This document shows positions 1-8,968 of a DNA stretch of 64,000 bases, in pieces (the first letter of the stretch is position 1; every line of letters starts with the position of its first letter). A program made the translations under genes and the position numbers. The notes under the pieces were generated by a model. It saw only the letters and a list, made by a program, of their open reading frames with translations. It had not been told where the DNA came from and did not search any database. This stretch comes from JANNUT01 sp046331425. GTDB lineage: Bacteria > Acidobacteriota > Polarisedimenticolia > J045. Location: positions 372,001-436,000 of the forward strand of contig JAXLQU010000001.1 in NCBI GenBank assembly GCA_046331425.1. Reading direction: 5' to 3'.

Positions 1-3000
1 AGTGGCGCGGTCCTGTTGCCTCGACGGGACTTGCGATCTCACTGGTCGGTCCTCGTTGTTGTACCGCTCGATTCACCGCTTCGCGCAAATCCCCCTGGGG
101 AGGTTCGAGCGTGCGATCGGCCCCGAGGCCGAGCATTGCCACCGCACGCGGGTTCGTGGCCGCAACCGTGCCGTCATCGAGGGTGGCAAGCACCGCCACC
201 GGCATGCTGGTGATGAGTGCCTCGATTGCTGCGGCTCTGGCGCGCAATGCGCGTTGCTGGCGTTCCAGACTCGCGGCCATCTCGCGAAAGGCACGCGCCA
301 AAGCCCGTGTTTCCTCGAACCCTGTCTCAGGCACGGTGGTCAGGAAATCGCCCTCGGCCAATCGCTTCGTCGCGATGCGCAGTTCCGAAAGCGGGGCCGT
401 CAGACGGCGCGCGGTCGGGATCACAGCTACCGCCGCCAGGCCCAACAAAAACGCGGCGCTCACTAGCAGTGCGCGATCGACATCCACCAGGCTCTCGGAG
501 GGTCTTCGGCCGCCTTGCCCCAGCGGCAAGCTGAGAACCCCCGCGCGTCCTCGTGGCTCGCGATAGATTCCATGCGCGATGGTCGAGGCAACCTCCAAGG
601 CGCCGACGGCGGGCAACCTCCGCTCGATCCAGAGCGCCTGGCCCCCTTCGGCGAATCGCCGCCAAGCCTCACCGTCCATGCGTGCCGGCCAACGTCCAGC
701 TCGCACGAGATCGTCGCGATTGGTAGCAATCAATCGACCATCTCGCCAGATGAACAGATCCTCGCCCAACGTGCGTGCCAACCATGACGCCGTCTCGCGG
801 TCGATAGGGATGGCTTCGCTCCGCCCACTTCCGGCCGCATCTTCCGCGCGGAGCGCCAAGAGGTCCTGCAACAACGTGGCGCCAAAGTCGACACGCTGGG
901 CCGCTTCGCCGATCAGACGTTGCGTCGACTGCGCGCGGGCCAGTGCGCGCGTCGCGACCGCGAGTCCTGTGAGTGGGATCAATCCCGCGAGTGCGAGTGC
1001 GATCCCGAGCTGCGCGCGAAGGTTGATCCGAAGCAAGCGCCACGAAGCGATCGCTTGTTGCCATGTGGCTCGCGGATCGGCCCACGTCGACGTCAGCACA
1101 CGAAGCGTCAGCCCCATGAACAGCGCCAGCAACACCCAGCCGATCACCAGTGCAACGCGCGCTAGCCAGGTAGGAAGCGGCAGAATCACACTGACGGCTC
1201 CGTCACGATCTGCAATGTCGAGCAGGGCCGCCTGCTTCCCGGAATAGGGGACTGTTCGCCAACGGAAGGGGCTGGGTGTCTCATGTGGCGCCGGCGGCGG
1301 AGCGGCAACGTCGCTCGCGACCACAGATCCAGACGTGTCGAACTGAACGAGCTGCGGTTGTCGATCCGGGTCATTCAGCGGAGAGAGCATCGGCAGTTCT
1401 TCGGCAAGCAGCCCCCGCAGAGGATCGCGACGCTGCCGAGCCGGGATGTTCGCAGGATCGTCGAGCACAGCGACGATCCATCGGCCGCCGCCCCGACGAG
1501 GCCGTTCCATGACAACCAGATCGTACGGGACTCCGAGAACTTCGGCGCGATACGGGAGCGGGCGATCGATTCCGCCCCGCGGTGGAGCTTCCAACGGCGG
1601 TAGTCCGGTGAGCAGTTGATCGTCGACTCGTTCGATGTTCGATCTCTCCGAAACGCGCCAGACGCCGCAGATCAAACCGCGACGCGCGAGATCGGAACGC
1701 CACCACGCATCGAGTGCGCTCAACGGTGATTGCTCAGTCAGTTCTGTTCGCTCGGTTACCTCCAGCAGATCTGACATTGCCGTTTGCCACAGGTCGTCCC
1801 GCTGCATCAGTTGGCGCGCCCATGTCGACTCGACATAAGCACGCAGCACTCGCTCGCCTGTGACCAGGTGAGTCATCGCGACGAGGCTTGTGAGCAAGGC
1901 CAGCGTTCCGAGCGTTCGACGGTGCTTCCAACCGAGACTCGCCGCGGCATAAAGTGTCCCCAGCAGCATCGGGGCCTGGATCATCAGGGCAGCCAACCAG
2001 TGCCGCCCCCCATCGGCAAACACAGCGAGAGACAACTCGCCTGGGCCGCCGCCCTCGACCGTGGCGACATGCGCCGCCAAGCCGATCGAGATCGCAAAGC
2101 CTGCAGTCATTGCAAGCAGGCTTGTGATTCGTCGTGCGCCGCGCGCCGGCGTCGCGCGTGCGTGTGTGTGCCGGAGCGCGAGAGCGAGGAATACCGGCAG
2201 CCAAAAACCAAGCGCTCGAGCGGCGAAGGCGTCAGGGCACAACACGCTGATCGTTCGCCAGCACAGAACTGCAAGGACGGCACCGATGAAGAGTGTCCAT
2301 GCTGTGGAGAATCGCGGGGCGATCGCCAGCGACCACATTCCCAAAACAACGCACAACGCAAGGTAGGAAGCCCATGCGATCGCTTGGCGGTTCGGTCGGT
2401 AAAGCAACGCGACACGCCCAACAGGCGTCCCCGAGGGATCGTTCAGACTCACGAGCACGCGTTGTGTGCTGGGCGGTTTCTCATCCTCCGAACTAGGAGG
2501 CGCCAACCCTTCACCGAGTCGAAACCAACGCGCTCTCGCCACGATCGACGGTGACAGCGACGACGTGAGCGGACCGGCCGCGAGGCCAGTCGGTAGCTGG
2601 CGCTCTGTGATTCGAATACCGCTCGCACTCGCGAGCGCCAGCAGAAGACGAGTTTCGAGCCCGCGCTGCACCACCAAAGCGCGCGCTGTCAGCGGTTGTA
2701 CTTTGGAGAGCGTCGCCCATTCGGCTGCATCGACATCGGTGGTCCAGCCGCGCCATTCAAGCACTGCGCCCGACACCGGATCTCGCTGCGACCAGCCAAA
2801 GCGAGCCTCGTCCTCGGGACGTGGTTCGCTGTGAGGAGCCTCGAAGGATGACGCGGAGTGCTCGCTGAGATCATCGAGAATCTCCCTCCATGCGTCCGCT
2901 ACCTGCTGTGCGCTCCGGGTCAGCACTGCATTCGCGTCCGTGTCGCGCCAGACGCCGTACAGGCAAACTGCCAACAGCAGGGGGCCTACGCATAACGACA

Positions 3001-3214
3001 ATACCAACCGCGATGAGAGTTCACGTCGGCGGAACAGACAGCAAGCCGTGCCCACGAACAGCGCGAGGCAGGAGAGTCCGCCGCTGACTCGCAGAGCCAA
3101 GGAATCGACCGTCGAGACTGTGGCTAACGTCACGCTCAGGAGGCTCGAAGCGAAAACGACGTGGGGTAGGCGATCCAAGACTCGGCCAGGGACAGTGGGC
3201 TTGGTCGCGCTCAT
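1..3214 (-). CDS. Multi-membrane sensor protein with HAMP and PAS, probably a histidine kinase (3' part outside window)
   Basis: An uninterrupted reading frame of 1071 codons runs from ATG at 3214 leftwards off the window; no stop is reached. The protein begins MSATKPTVPGRVLDRLPHVV. Hydrophobic segments occur near residues 15-60 and 70-90, several more lie between about 280 and 460, and others near 695-720, 745-765 and 915-940, with large soluble regions between them. After the last membrane segment comes a HAMP-like linker (LTAPLSELRIATKRLAEGDF, about 945-995), then a PAS-like start (ITSMPVAVLATLDDGTVAA). This order resembles NtrY-type sensor kinases, but the HisKA/ATPase part would lie outside the window, so kinase activity is inferred. 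The start is only 31 nt beyond a terminator hairpin at 3245-3286 that ends the candidate sigma54-driven RNA, so read-through from that promoter could express it. A product that is only a receptor or a GGDEF protein remains possible. Confidence 0.8.
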   Translation of the reverse strand, partial: MSATKPTVPGRVLDRLPHVVFASSLLSVTLATVSTVDSLALRVSGGLSCLALFVGTACCLFRRRELSSRLVLSLCVGPLLLAVCLYGVWRDTDANAVLTRSAQQVADAWREILDDLSEHSASSFEAPHSEPRPEDEARFGWSQRDPVSGAVLEWRGWTTDVDAAEWATLSKVQPLTARALVVQRGLETRLLLALASASGIRITERQLPTGLAAGPLTSSLSPSIVARARWFRLGEGLAPPSSEDEKPPSTQRVLVSLNDPSGTPVGRVALLYRPNRQAIAWASYLALCVVLGMWSLAIAPRFSTAWTLFIGAVLAVLCWRTISVLCPDAFAARALGFWLPVFLALALRHTHARATPARGARRITSLLAMTAGFAISIGLAAHVATVEGGGPGELSLAVFADGGRHWLAALMIQAPMLLGTLYAAASLGWKHRRTLGTLALLTSLVAMTHLVTGERVLRAYVESTWARQLMQRDDLWQTAMSDLLEVTERTELTEQSPLSALDAWWRSDLARRGLICGVWRVSERSNIERVDDQLLTGLPPLEAPPRGGIDRPLPYRAEVLGVPYDLVVMERPRRGGGRWIVAVLDDPANIPARQRRDPLRGLLAEELPMLSPLNDPDRQPQLVQFDTSGSVVASDVAAPPPAPHETPSPFRWRTVPYSGKQAALLDIADRDGAVSVILPLPTWLARVALVIGWVLLALFMGLTLRVLTSTWADPRATWQQAIASWRLLRINLRAQLGIALALAGLIPLTGLAVATRALARAQSTQRLIGEAAQRVDFGATLLQDLLALRAEDAAGSGRSEAIPIDRETASWLARTLGEDLFIWRDGRLIATNRDDLVRAGRWPARMDGEAWRRFAEGGQALWIERRLPAVGALEVASTIAHGIYREPRGRAGVLSLPLGQGGRRPSESLVDVDRALLVSAAFLLGLAAVAVIPTARRLTAPLSELRIATKRLAEGDFLTTVPETGFEETRALARAFREMAASLERQQRALRARAAAIEALITSMPVAVLATLDDGTVAATNPRAVAMLGLGADRTLEPPQGDLREAVNRAVQQRGPTSEIASPVEATGPRH

Positions 3215-3244
3215 CGCTCGGGATCATAGCGAGGGGGGCCGCTC

Positions 3245-3286
3245 AAAACGAAAAGACCCGCCAGGGGGGGGCGGGTCTGTTCGTTG
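3245..3286 (-). terminator. Rho-independent terminator
   Basis: On the minus strand AGACCCGCC and GGCGGGTCT form a 9-bp stem around a C-rich loop, extended outward by AACGAA/TTCGTT, and are followed by TTTTCGTTTT. There is no U tract on the plus strand, so it acts leftwards. It lies between the candidate RNA starting near 3469 and the sensor gene starting at 3214. Confidence 0.75.
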
Positions 3287-3469
3287 AACCAGGTCTATGG
3301 AAAAGGAGTTCTTCGTGTACCAGTGAATAAATCCCGACAAGGGGCTGAGGTTCGGGGTGGGTCGCATCGGCGACCCGGGCATCGGGCTGGGCGCTCTGTT
3401 TTTATTGCTTGGCTTGCAACGGGGGTTTCCGTTCCTCGCGCTCCTTGTCGGGCCTTTCCGCCTTCGCAT
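3245..3469 (-). ncRNA. Candidate sigma54-dependent structured small RNA (RNA-1)
   Basis: The interval starts 12 nt downstream of a sigma54 promoter and ends at a strong terminator. A perfect 10-bp helix can form between CCCGACAAGG (3452-3443) and CCTTGTCGGG (3342-3333), enclosing about 100 nt that include a GGGTCGC/GCGACCC hairpin (3376-3359). Near the 3' end, before the terminator, it carries GAAGAACTCCTTTTCC (3314-3299). Its ACTCCTTTTCC part is complementary to the GGAAAAGGAG ribosome-binding sites of the duplicated lipoprotein genes at 25980-29651. The position between an NtrC-type regulator and a sensor-kinase-like gene resembles, from memory, the sigma54-dependent Pxr sRNA locus of Myxococcus xanthus. 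An alternative is a regulated leader of the sensor gene. Confidence 0.5.
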
Positions 3470-3478
3470 CACTACAGA

Positions 3479-3496
3479 GAGCACGACCCATGCCAA
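3479..3496 (-). promoter_or_regulatory. Sigma54 (-24/-12) promoter of RNA-1
   Basis: The minus strand reads TTGGCATGGGTCGTGCTC. GG (-25/-24) and GC (-13/-12) are separated by exactly 10 nt, and the -24 element TTGGCA is fully consensus; the -12 element is GTGCT instead of TTGCT. Predicted start is near 3469. The palindromic sites at 3552-3617 lie 83-148 nt upstream, the usual distance for a sigma54 enhancer site. Confidence 0.6.
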
Positions 3497-3551
3497 GCGT
3501 AGAGCGGGAACAGCTTCGGACGAAAACGGCCTGGAATAAAGGAGTTGGCTC

Positions 3552-3617
3552 GATGCAACGCGCGGAACGTAGGGATGATTCGCGTTGCATCCACGCGACA
3601 CTGTTGCAAGCTGCAAC
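3552..3617 (-). promoter_or_regulatory. Cluster of GTTGCA palindromic sites, candidate enhancer-binding-protein sites
   Basis: Two dyads lie here. GATGCAACGCG (3552-3562) and CGCGTTGCATC (3581-3591) are perfect 11-nt inverted arms 18 nt apart. GTTGCA-AGC-TGCAAC (3603-3617) is a compact palindrome immediately after the stop codon of the 3621-8816 regulator. All four arms contain the half-site GTTGCA/TGCAAC. They sit 83-148 nt upstream of the RNA-1 start. The first dyad could alternatively be a weak terminator for the regulator gene, although no U tract follows. Confidence 0.5.
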
Positions 3618-3620
3618 GCC

Positions 3621-6600
3621 TCACTCGTCTCCGAGCTTCTTCAGTTTGCGATAGAGCGTCGACCGATCGATCCCCAAGCTCTCGGCGGCCTTCGTGCGAT
3701 TGCCTTGCGCGCTTCGGAGTGCCTGCCGGATCTGTTCGACTTCAGTTGCTTCCAGCGTCGCGATGTCGGCTGCGATCTGCGCGGCGGCAACACTTTTGGC
3801 CCGTTCCAAGAAGGCCGCGTTCTCCAGCAGATCGACCTCGGTAATCACCTCGCCATCGCAGAAGGCGGCCAGCTTGATCACCTCGTTCTCGAGTTCGCGC
3901 ACGTTCCCCGGCCACTGATGGCGAAGAAATAGTCGCAAGGCCGCAGGCTCGATCCGCTTCCGGGGCTTATGGCTTTTCTCGGCGTGACGCTCGAGAAAAT
4001 GATCGATCAGTAGGCCCAAATCCTCCAGCCGGTCCCTGAGTGGCGCGACATGGATCCGAGCCACGTCCAGTCGGTACATGAGATCCTCGCGGAAACGGCC
4101 AGATCTAACCTGCTCGGCCAGGTCACGGTGCGTTGCCGCGATAATCCTCACATCGACGTTGCGAGGCACGTCCTCACCGACTCGTCGGACTTCGCCGAAC
4201 TGGATCGCTCGCAACAGCTTCGGTTGCAGCGTCAGCGGCATTTCGCCGATCTCGTCGAGGAACAACGTCCCGCGATCCGCCTGCTCGAAGAGCCCCTTTC
4301 GATCGCGGTCGGCGCCGGTGAAAGAGCCACGCCGATGACCAAACAGTTCGGATTCCAAGAGCGTGTCGGTCAATGCCGCGCAGTTGACAGTAACGAACCG
4401 CTCCTTGCTCCGCGGCCCGCTGTAGTGCAAGACACGCGCAACCAGGTCCTTGCCTGTTCCGGATTCCCCCGTGACGAGAACGGGAATCTCCGTGGGCATG
4501 ATCTTGTCCAACGCTCGATACACTTTTTGCATTGGCGGCGACGCGCCAAGCAGGTTCTCGTAGCGATAGCGGATCTCGAGATTCGATTGTTTCTCGAGGA
4601 TCTCGACACGTTGATCTTCGACCGTTTGGGACAAGCGCTCGTTCAGTCGCGAAATCTCCTCGGCTTGACGCTTGAGTTGCTCGACGAGTCGGGAGTTGGC
4701 GAGGGCAATTCCTGCCTGTTCGCTGAGTTTCGAAAGCAGATCGAGCGCTGAGGCGTCAAATGGCGCGCCGGCTTGACGCGAGTCCAAGGTCAACGCACCG
4801 GCGATGATCCCTCTCACGCGCAGTGGAGTGGCGAGTACTGCGCAGATCCGCAATGAGTGGATCGATGCCGACGCTGCCAGTCGCTCGTCACTCTGCGCAT
4901 CGACTGTCAGCAGTGGCTGCCCGTCCTGCATCACCTGACGAGCGATACCGCGGGAGAACTCGCGATCGCCGCCGACAAGATCGGAACCACCAGATCCACG
5001 AGCCAACTCCACCGCTTCAGACTGCCCTTCCTGCAAGAGCACGAACCCGCGTTCAGCGCCGGTTAGTTCGATCGCGGTATCGAGCAGAATCTGAAGTTGC
5101 GAATGGAGGTCCAAGGTCGAGTTGAGGGCGCGATTGATCTCTAAGAGTCGATCCTGTGCCGAACTGCGCGCGATCAAGACTCGGTCGAGCGGCGCAGGGT
5201 CGGAGGTCACGGCTGAGGCCGCCGATCGCTCGGCCAGAAACGAGCTCGCGCGACGATCGGCGCGCAGCCGTGCACGGTCTCCCTCGGGAGTGGCCGAGAG
5301 TAGGGCCTCGAGCCAACGCGTTGCCTCGTGAGCCGAACGCATCGAGCGCTCGGTTTGCCCCAGGCGCTGCGCAGCGACGGACCCAGCCGCGTAGACGCGC
5401 CAAAGCTCGATCGTGCGCTCGCGTTCGAGCAATGTGTGCGCCGCTGCATCCGCGTCATCGGCGGCGCTGACGAAGTCGCCCTCAGCCCGCTGCAGCTCGC
5501 GCTCCGCCAGCAGCAACCGCACCCGAGCCAGCAGTTCCGCATCACCGATCGATTCTGCAACCTGACGTACTCGGCGCAGCGCAAGGAGTGCGCGATCCTC
5601 ATCGCGCAATTCGAGGTAAGCCTCCGCTAGCAGTAGCAGTCCATCCGTTTCCAGCATGTCCTGAGCCTGGCGTCGGGCTATGAAACACGCCTCCTGCAGT
5701 TGTCCACGTGCCAACTCTGGCTCGCCGGCGCGAAGTCTGGCCAACCCCGCGATCAGCAACCGCGCACTCTTTTCGTGCGGGGGAACGGGACGATCTGCGT
5801 CCAACGCGGCGAGCGTCGCTGCGGCCTCGACGTGGCCCAAACTGGCCTCGACGGTCGCCAGCGCGAGCGCCGCATGCTGACGGGCGGCGCACGGCGGCAG
5901 CCGATCAGCCCACTGCATCGCGTCTCGTGCGCGCGCCAGCGCTGCACGCGGTTGTCCGCGCTCCAACTGTACGATCACGATCAATGATGCTGTGTGCACG
6001 GCTTCGGTCATGAGCCCGAGGCGAAGCTGAAGTGTCTGAGCTTCCTCGAGTCGTCGCACAGCATCGCGACGTTTTCCAAGCGCTGCGGCGAAGCGGCCGC
6101 TCAATACAAGTGCATCGCTCTCGGCGACGCGGTCGGCAGATTGCCGTGCTTCTTCCAGGGCGGCGTCAGCATCATCGAGTGCCTCCCGCCAGCGCCGGGT
6201 TGCTGCCAGGGCAAGTGCCTTGCCTCGACGCACCGCATGGCGGGTACGCCGCGAGCCGCTCTCGAGCGTGAGCGTTTCCGCCGCGCGGAAATGCGCCGCA
6301 GCACGCTCGTGTCGACCAGCAGCGGAGTCGTGTTCTCCCAAGGCGAGAAGGGCGTCGATCTCGATCACCTGATCACGCGCCCGCCGAGCTTGCGAGAGCG
6401 CGGAAACCCATCGCGCCTCAGCCTCATCGAGGCGGCCTGCACGTTCGAGCAGCGCGCCCATCGCAATCAGCGCGCGCGCTCCGCCAGCGACATCACCCAG
6501 TTCATCCCGTATGGCGAGCGATTCCTCCAAAGCGGCAAGTCCTACAGCGAGATTGCCGCGTTCGCCGTGAAACGCTCCCGCAGCGAGCAGAGTAGTCGCC

Positions 6601-8816
6601 AGTTGATCGTGTGAAGCGGTGGAGCGAGCCGACTGGACCGCTTCGGTGAAAGCCCTTTCCGCCTCTCCCGTATGCCCTGCAGCCGCCAAAGCGAGAGCAC
6701 GAATCCGATGAAGCATCGCCAATGCAGGAGATCCCGCTAACCTCGCCACCATCGCCTGATCGGCAAGTCTTAGCGCTTCTTTGGGGAGTCGCTCTTCGAG
6801 GGCTCGTTCGGCAGCCGTCAACCAGAGGGGTAGCGCACGCTCGTGGTTTTGCGCGGCGGCCAAGTGCGCAGCACAAACCGCTTCAGAGTCAGGCCGATCA
6901 GCGAGCAACGTTGCGAGTTGTTCGTTCAAACCCTTGAGACTGGCTTGCGGCAACCATGAGGCGATCGTCGACGCGAAGGACGGCGCGGAGAGGCGAAGCG
7001 AAACGCCTCCCTGGCTATCGCAGATCCGGTGCACAAGTCCCCGGTCCAGAAGTGTTGCTACGGCAGCGGGATCCTGCGCTGAACGCGGATCGAGCGTCAG
7101 TAGGTCGCCCCACTGGACGGGATTACCTCCCGAAACCGCGAGCACACCTAGCACCGAACGTTCAGCTTCTGACAGATCCGCCCACTCAGCCTCGAGCCAG
7201 TTCAGCGAACGACGCGACGCTGCCGCGCGCCCTTCTCTGATTCGCTCCGGTTGTCGTTTCGTCTCAGGGTCGCGTTGTATGGCGCCCGAGGCGAACAGAT
7301 CCTGAACCGCGGCCTCTATGAGTTCAGGAACGCCACCGGAAGCATCGACTATCCAGTCGGTCCAAACCTCTCCCAACTGCGTTCGGCCCATCATCGATGC
7401 AGCCATCTGAGTCACTGCGGATCGGTCGAGTGGTTTCAGGCGCAGAACGCGTGCATCGCCTCGCTCTAGCAGCAGGTCAGTCCAGGTGCCCTCGGTCGCG
7501 GCAGTATCGAGGACCAGTACAAGCAGCAGAGGCCAACCCGTCTCCACGCGTCGCTCCACCAGCGACCGAATCACCTCGACCGATGCTGAATCGACGTCCT
7601 GAAGGTCGTCGATCAGCATTACGACGCCGCCGTCCAAGACCGAGGAGAATCGCTCCAGCCGGGTGAGAGCCGTCGCCGATTCGTGCTCCGCGGTTGAACT
7701 CGACTTCAGGTCCGAGAGCGCCCGATCGATCACCGAGAATGGTCGTCGCGCAACATCCGAGGGACGTATGAATGTGGTTCGGAATCCCGCGAGCCGGGCC
7801 TGAAGACGAAACTCCTCCAAGAGCCTCGATCTGCCGCTCCCTGAGTTTCCGGTCAGCAGTAGCGTGTTGCCGCGCGAGGTCTCGAGTTCGCGAAGCAGGT
7901 CGTTGAAGAGCGCGATCTCGCGATCACGACCCGCGAGGGCAGGTGCCAGAGAGCGTGTGAGACCAGCGCTGCCCCCGACATCGAGCCCACTCAGCGGAGC
8001 AAGGCTTCGTCGAATTTCCAGAGCCGTGGCAGGACGATCGGCCGGGGACTTCGCGAGCAAGCTGAGAATCAGCTTGTCCAGCGAGGCTGGCAGTTCAGGA
8101 TTCAGTTGTCTGGGCTGAGTAGGAGAGGTCGATACATGCGCTCGCAACACCTCCCACGGTGTCGAAGCGACGAACGGATCCTGGCCCGTTACCACCTTGT
8201 ACATGACGCAGCCGAGAGAGTAGAGGTCGGCGCGGGGATCGACAGCGCCGCCTTTGAGTAGCTCAGGGGCCATGGTGGCGACCGTGCCTCTCACGGTCCC
8301 GTCATAGCGTCTCCCCGTGAATTCAGTGAGGCCAAGGTCCATCAACCACACCGGCGGAGTGGCCTTTGACATGTCAGATCCGACCAGAATGTTGGGGCAG
8401 GTCACGTCTCCGTGAAGCAGTCCCTTGTCATGGATGGCTGCCAAGGCGTCTGCGACCGCATCGAAGATCCGCGCGAAGACCCCCCAATCGGGCAGCCGGG
8501 AGAGTCCCTGGTCAATCGGCTTGCCGTCAACGAGGTCGACCGTGAACCACGCGCGCGAGCCCTCAGGATCAGGCTGCATGCCAAAGTCATAGACGCGAGG
8601 AATATGGGGGTGGCGAAGTCCGGTAAGTACACGGAACTCGCGAAGAAAAGCACCTAGGACAGAGCCCTCAGCAGCCGTGGTGACCTGTCGCATGAGTTTG
8701 ATCGCCACGAGGGAATCGGTGAGCCGGTCCTTGGCCCGAAACACCTCCGCGCTCCCACCTCCGCCCAGCCTGGAGAGAACTTCATAACGATCAGCGATCA
8801 GTGTGGGAGGGAGCAT
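3621..8816 (-). CDS. Ser/Thr kinase - P-loop ATPase - TPR - GAF - sigma54-activator AAA+ - Fis HTH fusion regulator
   Basis: The 1731-residue product reads as a one-protein signalling chain. An N-terminal Hanks-type kinase (about 10-275) has a glycine loop (LGGGGSAEVF), the AIKLM lysine, and APELL; the HRD motif is HGD and DFG is DLG, so activity may be altered. A P-loop ATPase follows (Walker A GNSGSGRS near 322, Walker B VVMLIDDLQD near 400), then a long TPR region (about 620-1120), GAF (about 1230-1365) and a short coiled coil. Next is a sigma54 AAA+ domain with GESGTGK near 1452, GSFTGA near 1497 (the sigma54-contact loop, usually GAFTGA) and GTLFLDEIGE. A Fis-like HTH (GNRTKAAESLGIDRSTLYRK) ends the protein. 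ATG at 8816 is chosen because AAGGA lies 8 nt upstream; a longer frame from 8867 would run through the palindrome at 8839-8853. There is no receiver domain, so input is probably via kinase, GAF or TPR. Candidate targets flank the gene. Confidence 0.9.
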   Translation of the reverse strand: MLPPTLIADRYEVLSRLGGGGSAEVFRAKDRLTDSLVAIKLMRQVTTAAEGSVLGAFLREFRVLTGLRHPHIPRVYDFGMQPDPEGSRAWFTVDLVDGKPIDQGLSRLPDWGVFARIFDAVADALAAIHDKGLLHGDVTCPNILVGSDMSKATPPVWLMDLGLTEFTGRRYDGTVRGTVATMAPELLKGGAVDPRADLYSLGCVMYKVVTGQDPFVASTPWEVLRAHVSTSPTQPRQLNPELPASLDKLILSLLAKSPADRPATALEIRRSLAPLSGLDVGGSAGLTRSLAPALAGRDREIALFNDLLRELETSRGNTLLLTGNSGSGRSRLLEEFRLQARLAGFRTTFIRPSDVARRPFSVIDRALSDLKSSSTAEHESATALTRLERFSSVLDGGVVMLIDDLQDVDSASVEVIRSLVERRVETGWPLLLVLVLDTAATEGTWTDLLLERGDARVLRLKPLDRSAVTQMAASMMGRTQLGEVWTDWIVDASGGVPELIEAAVQDLFASGAIQRDPETKRQPERIREGRAAASRRSLNWLEAEWADLSEAERSVLGVLAVSGGNPVQWGDLLTLDPRSAQDPAAVATLLDRGLVHRICDSQGGVSLRLSAPSFASTIASWLPQASLKGLNEQLATLLADRPDSEAVCAAHLAAAQNHERALPLWLTAAERALEERLPKEALRLADQAMVARLAGSPALAMLHRIRALALAAAGHTGEAERAFTEAVQSARSTASHDQLATTLLAAGAFHGERGNLAVGLAALEESLAIRDELGDVAGGARALIAMGALLERAGRLDEAEARWVSALSQARRARDQVIEIDALLALGEHDSAAGRHERAAAHFRAAETLTLESGSRRTRHAVRRGKALALAATRRWREALDDADAALEEARQSADRVAESDALVLSGRFAAALGKRRDAVRRLEEAQTLQLRLGLMTEAVHTASLIVIVQLERGQPRAALARARDAMQWADRLPPCAARQHAALALATVEASLGHVEAAATLAALDADRPVPPHEKSARLLIAGLARLRAGEPELARGQLQEACFIARRQAQDMLETDGLLLLAEAYLELRDEDRALLALRRVRQVAESIGDAELLARVRLLLAERELQRAEGDFVSAADDADAAAHTLLERERTIELWRVYAAGSVAAQRLGQTERSMRSAHEATRWLEALLSATPEGDRARLRADRRASSFLAERSAASAVTSDPAPLDRVLIARSSAQDRLLEINRALNSTLDLHSQLQILLDTAIELTGAERGFVLLQEGQSEAVELARGSGGSDLVGGDREFSRGIARQVMQDGQPLLTVDAQSDERLAASASIHSLRICAVLATPLRVRGIIAGALTLDSRQAGAPFDASALDLLSKLSEQAGIALANSRLVEQLKRQAEEISRLNERLSQTVEDQRVEILEKQSNLEIRYRYENLLGASPPMQKVYRALDKIMPTEIPVLVTGESGTGKDLVARVLHYSGPRSKERFVTVNCAALTDTLLESELFGHRRGSFTGADRDRKGLFEQADRGTLFLDEIGEMPLTLQPKLLRAIQFGEVRRVGEDVPRNVDVRIIAATHRDLAEQVRSGRFREDLMYRLDVARIHVAPLRDRLEDLGLLIDHFLERHAEKSHKPRKRIEPAALRLFLRHQWPGNVRELENEVIKLAAFCDGEVITEVDLLENAAFLERAKSVAAAQIAADIATLEATEVEQIRQALRSAQGNRTKAAESLGIDRSTLYRKLKKLGDE

Positions 8817-8838
8817 CAGGATCCTTATGCCCCGTGGT

Positions 8839-8853
8839 GTTGCAAAGCGCAAC
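8839..8853. promoter_or_regulatory. GTTGC-N5-GCAAC palindrome in the 5' region of the sigma54 activator gene
   Basis: The minus strand reads GTTGCGCTTTGCAAC, matching 12 of 15 positions of the palindrome GTTGCAGCTTGCAAC at the other end of the gene (3603-3617). It lies 23-37 nt upstream of the ATG at 8816. Autoregulation, or enhancer function for the promoter at 9007-9024, is inference. Confidence 0.45.
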
Positions 8854-8940
8854 GACCGATGCGACACACGACGTACCGCCGCGGAGATCCAGGCGAGGTC
8901 GGTGCGATCTCAAGCCCCACAATCGGGCACCGCACGCTGG

Positions 8941-8968
8941 AAAAAAAAGAGGCCCTCATCAGAGGGCC
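8941..8968 (-). terminator. Rho-independent terminator of RNA-2
   Basis: The minus strand reads GGCCCTC-TGAT-GAGGGCC, a perfect 7-bp GC-rich stem with a tetraloop, followed by TC and eight T residues. This is the strongest terminator by eye in the window. No protein gene ends just before it. Confidence 0.85.

Noticed and set aside
1784..2554. A 256-codon plus-strand frame rich in Arg, Gln and Ser
   Set aside because: It is antisense to the open 1071-codon sensor gene, which has membrane segments, HAMP and PAS; the antisense product has no recognisable fold.
3224..3469. A minus-strand frame that would start leaderlessly at the predicted RNA-1 start (MRRRKGPTRS...)
   Set aside because: It reads straight through the terminator, is Pro/Arg-rich and low-complexity, and has no RBS. 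Compensatory structure in the interval favours RNA.
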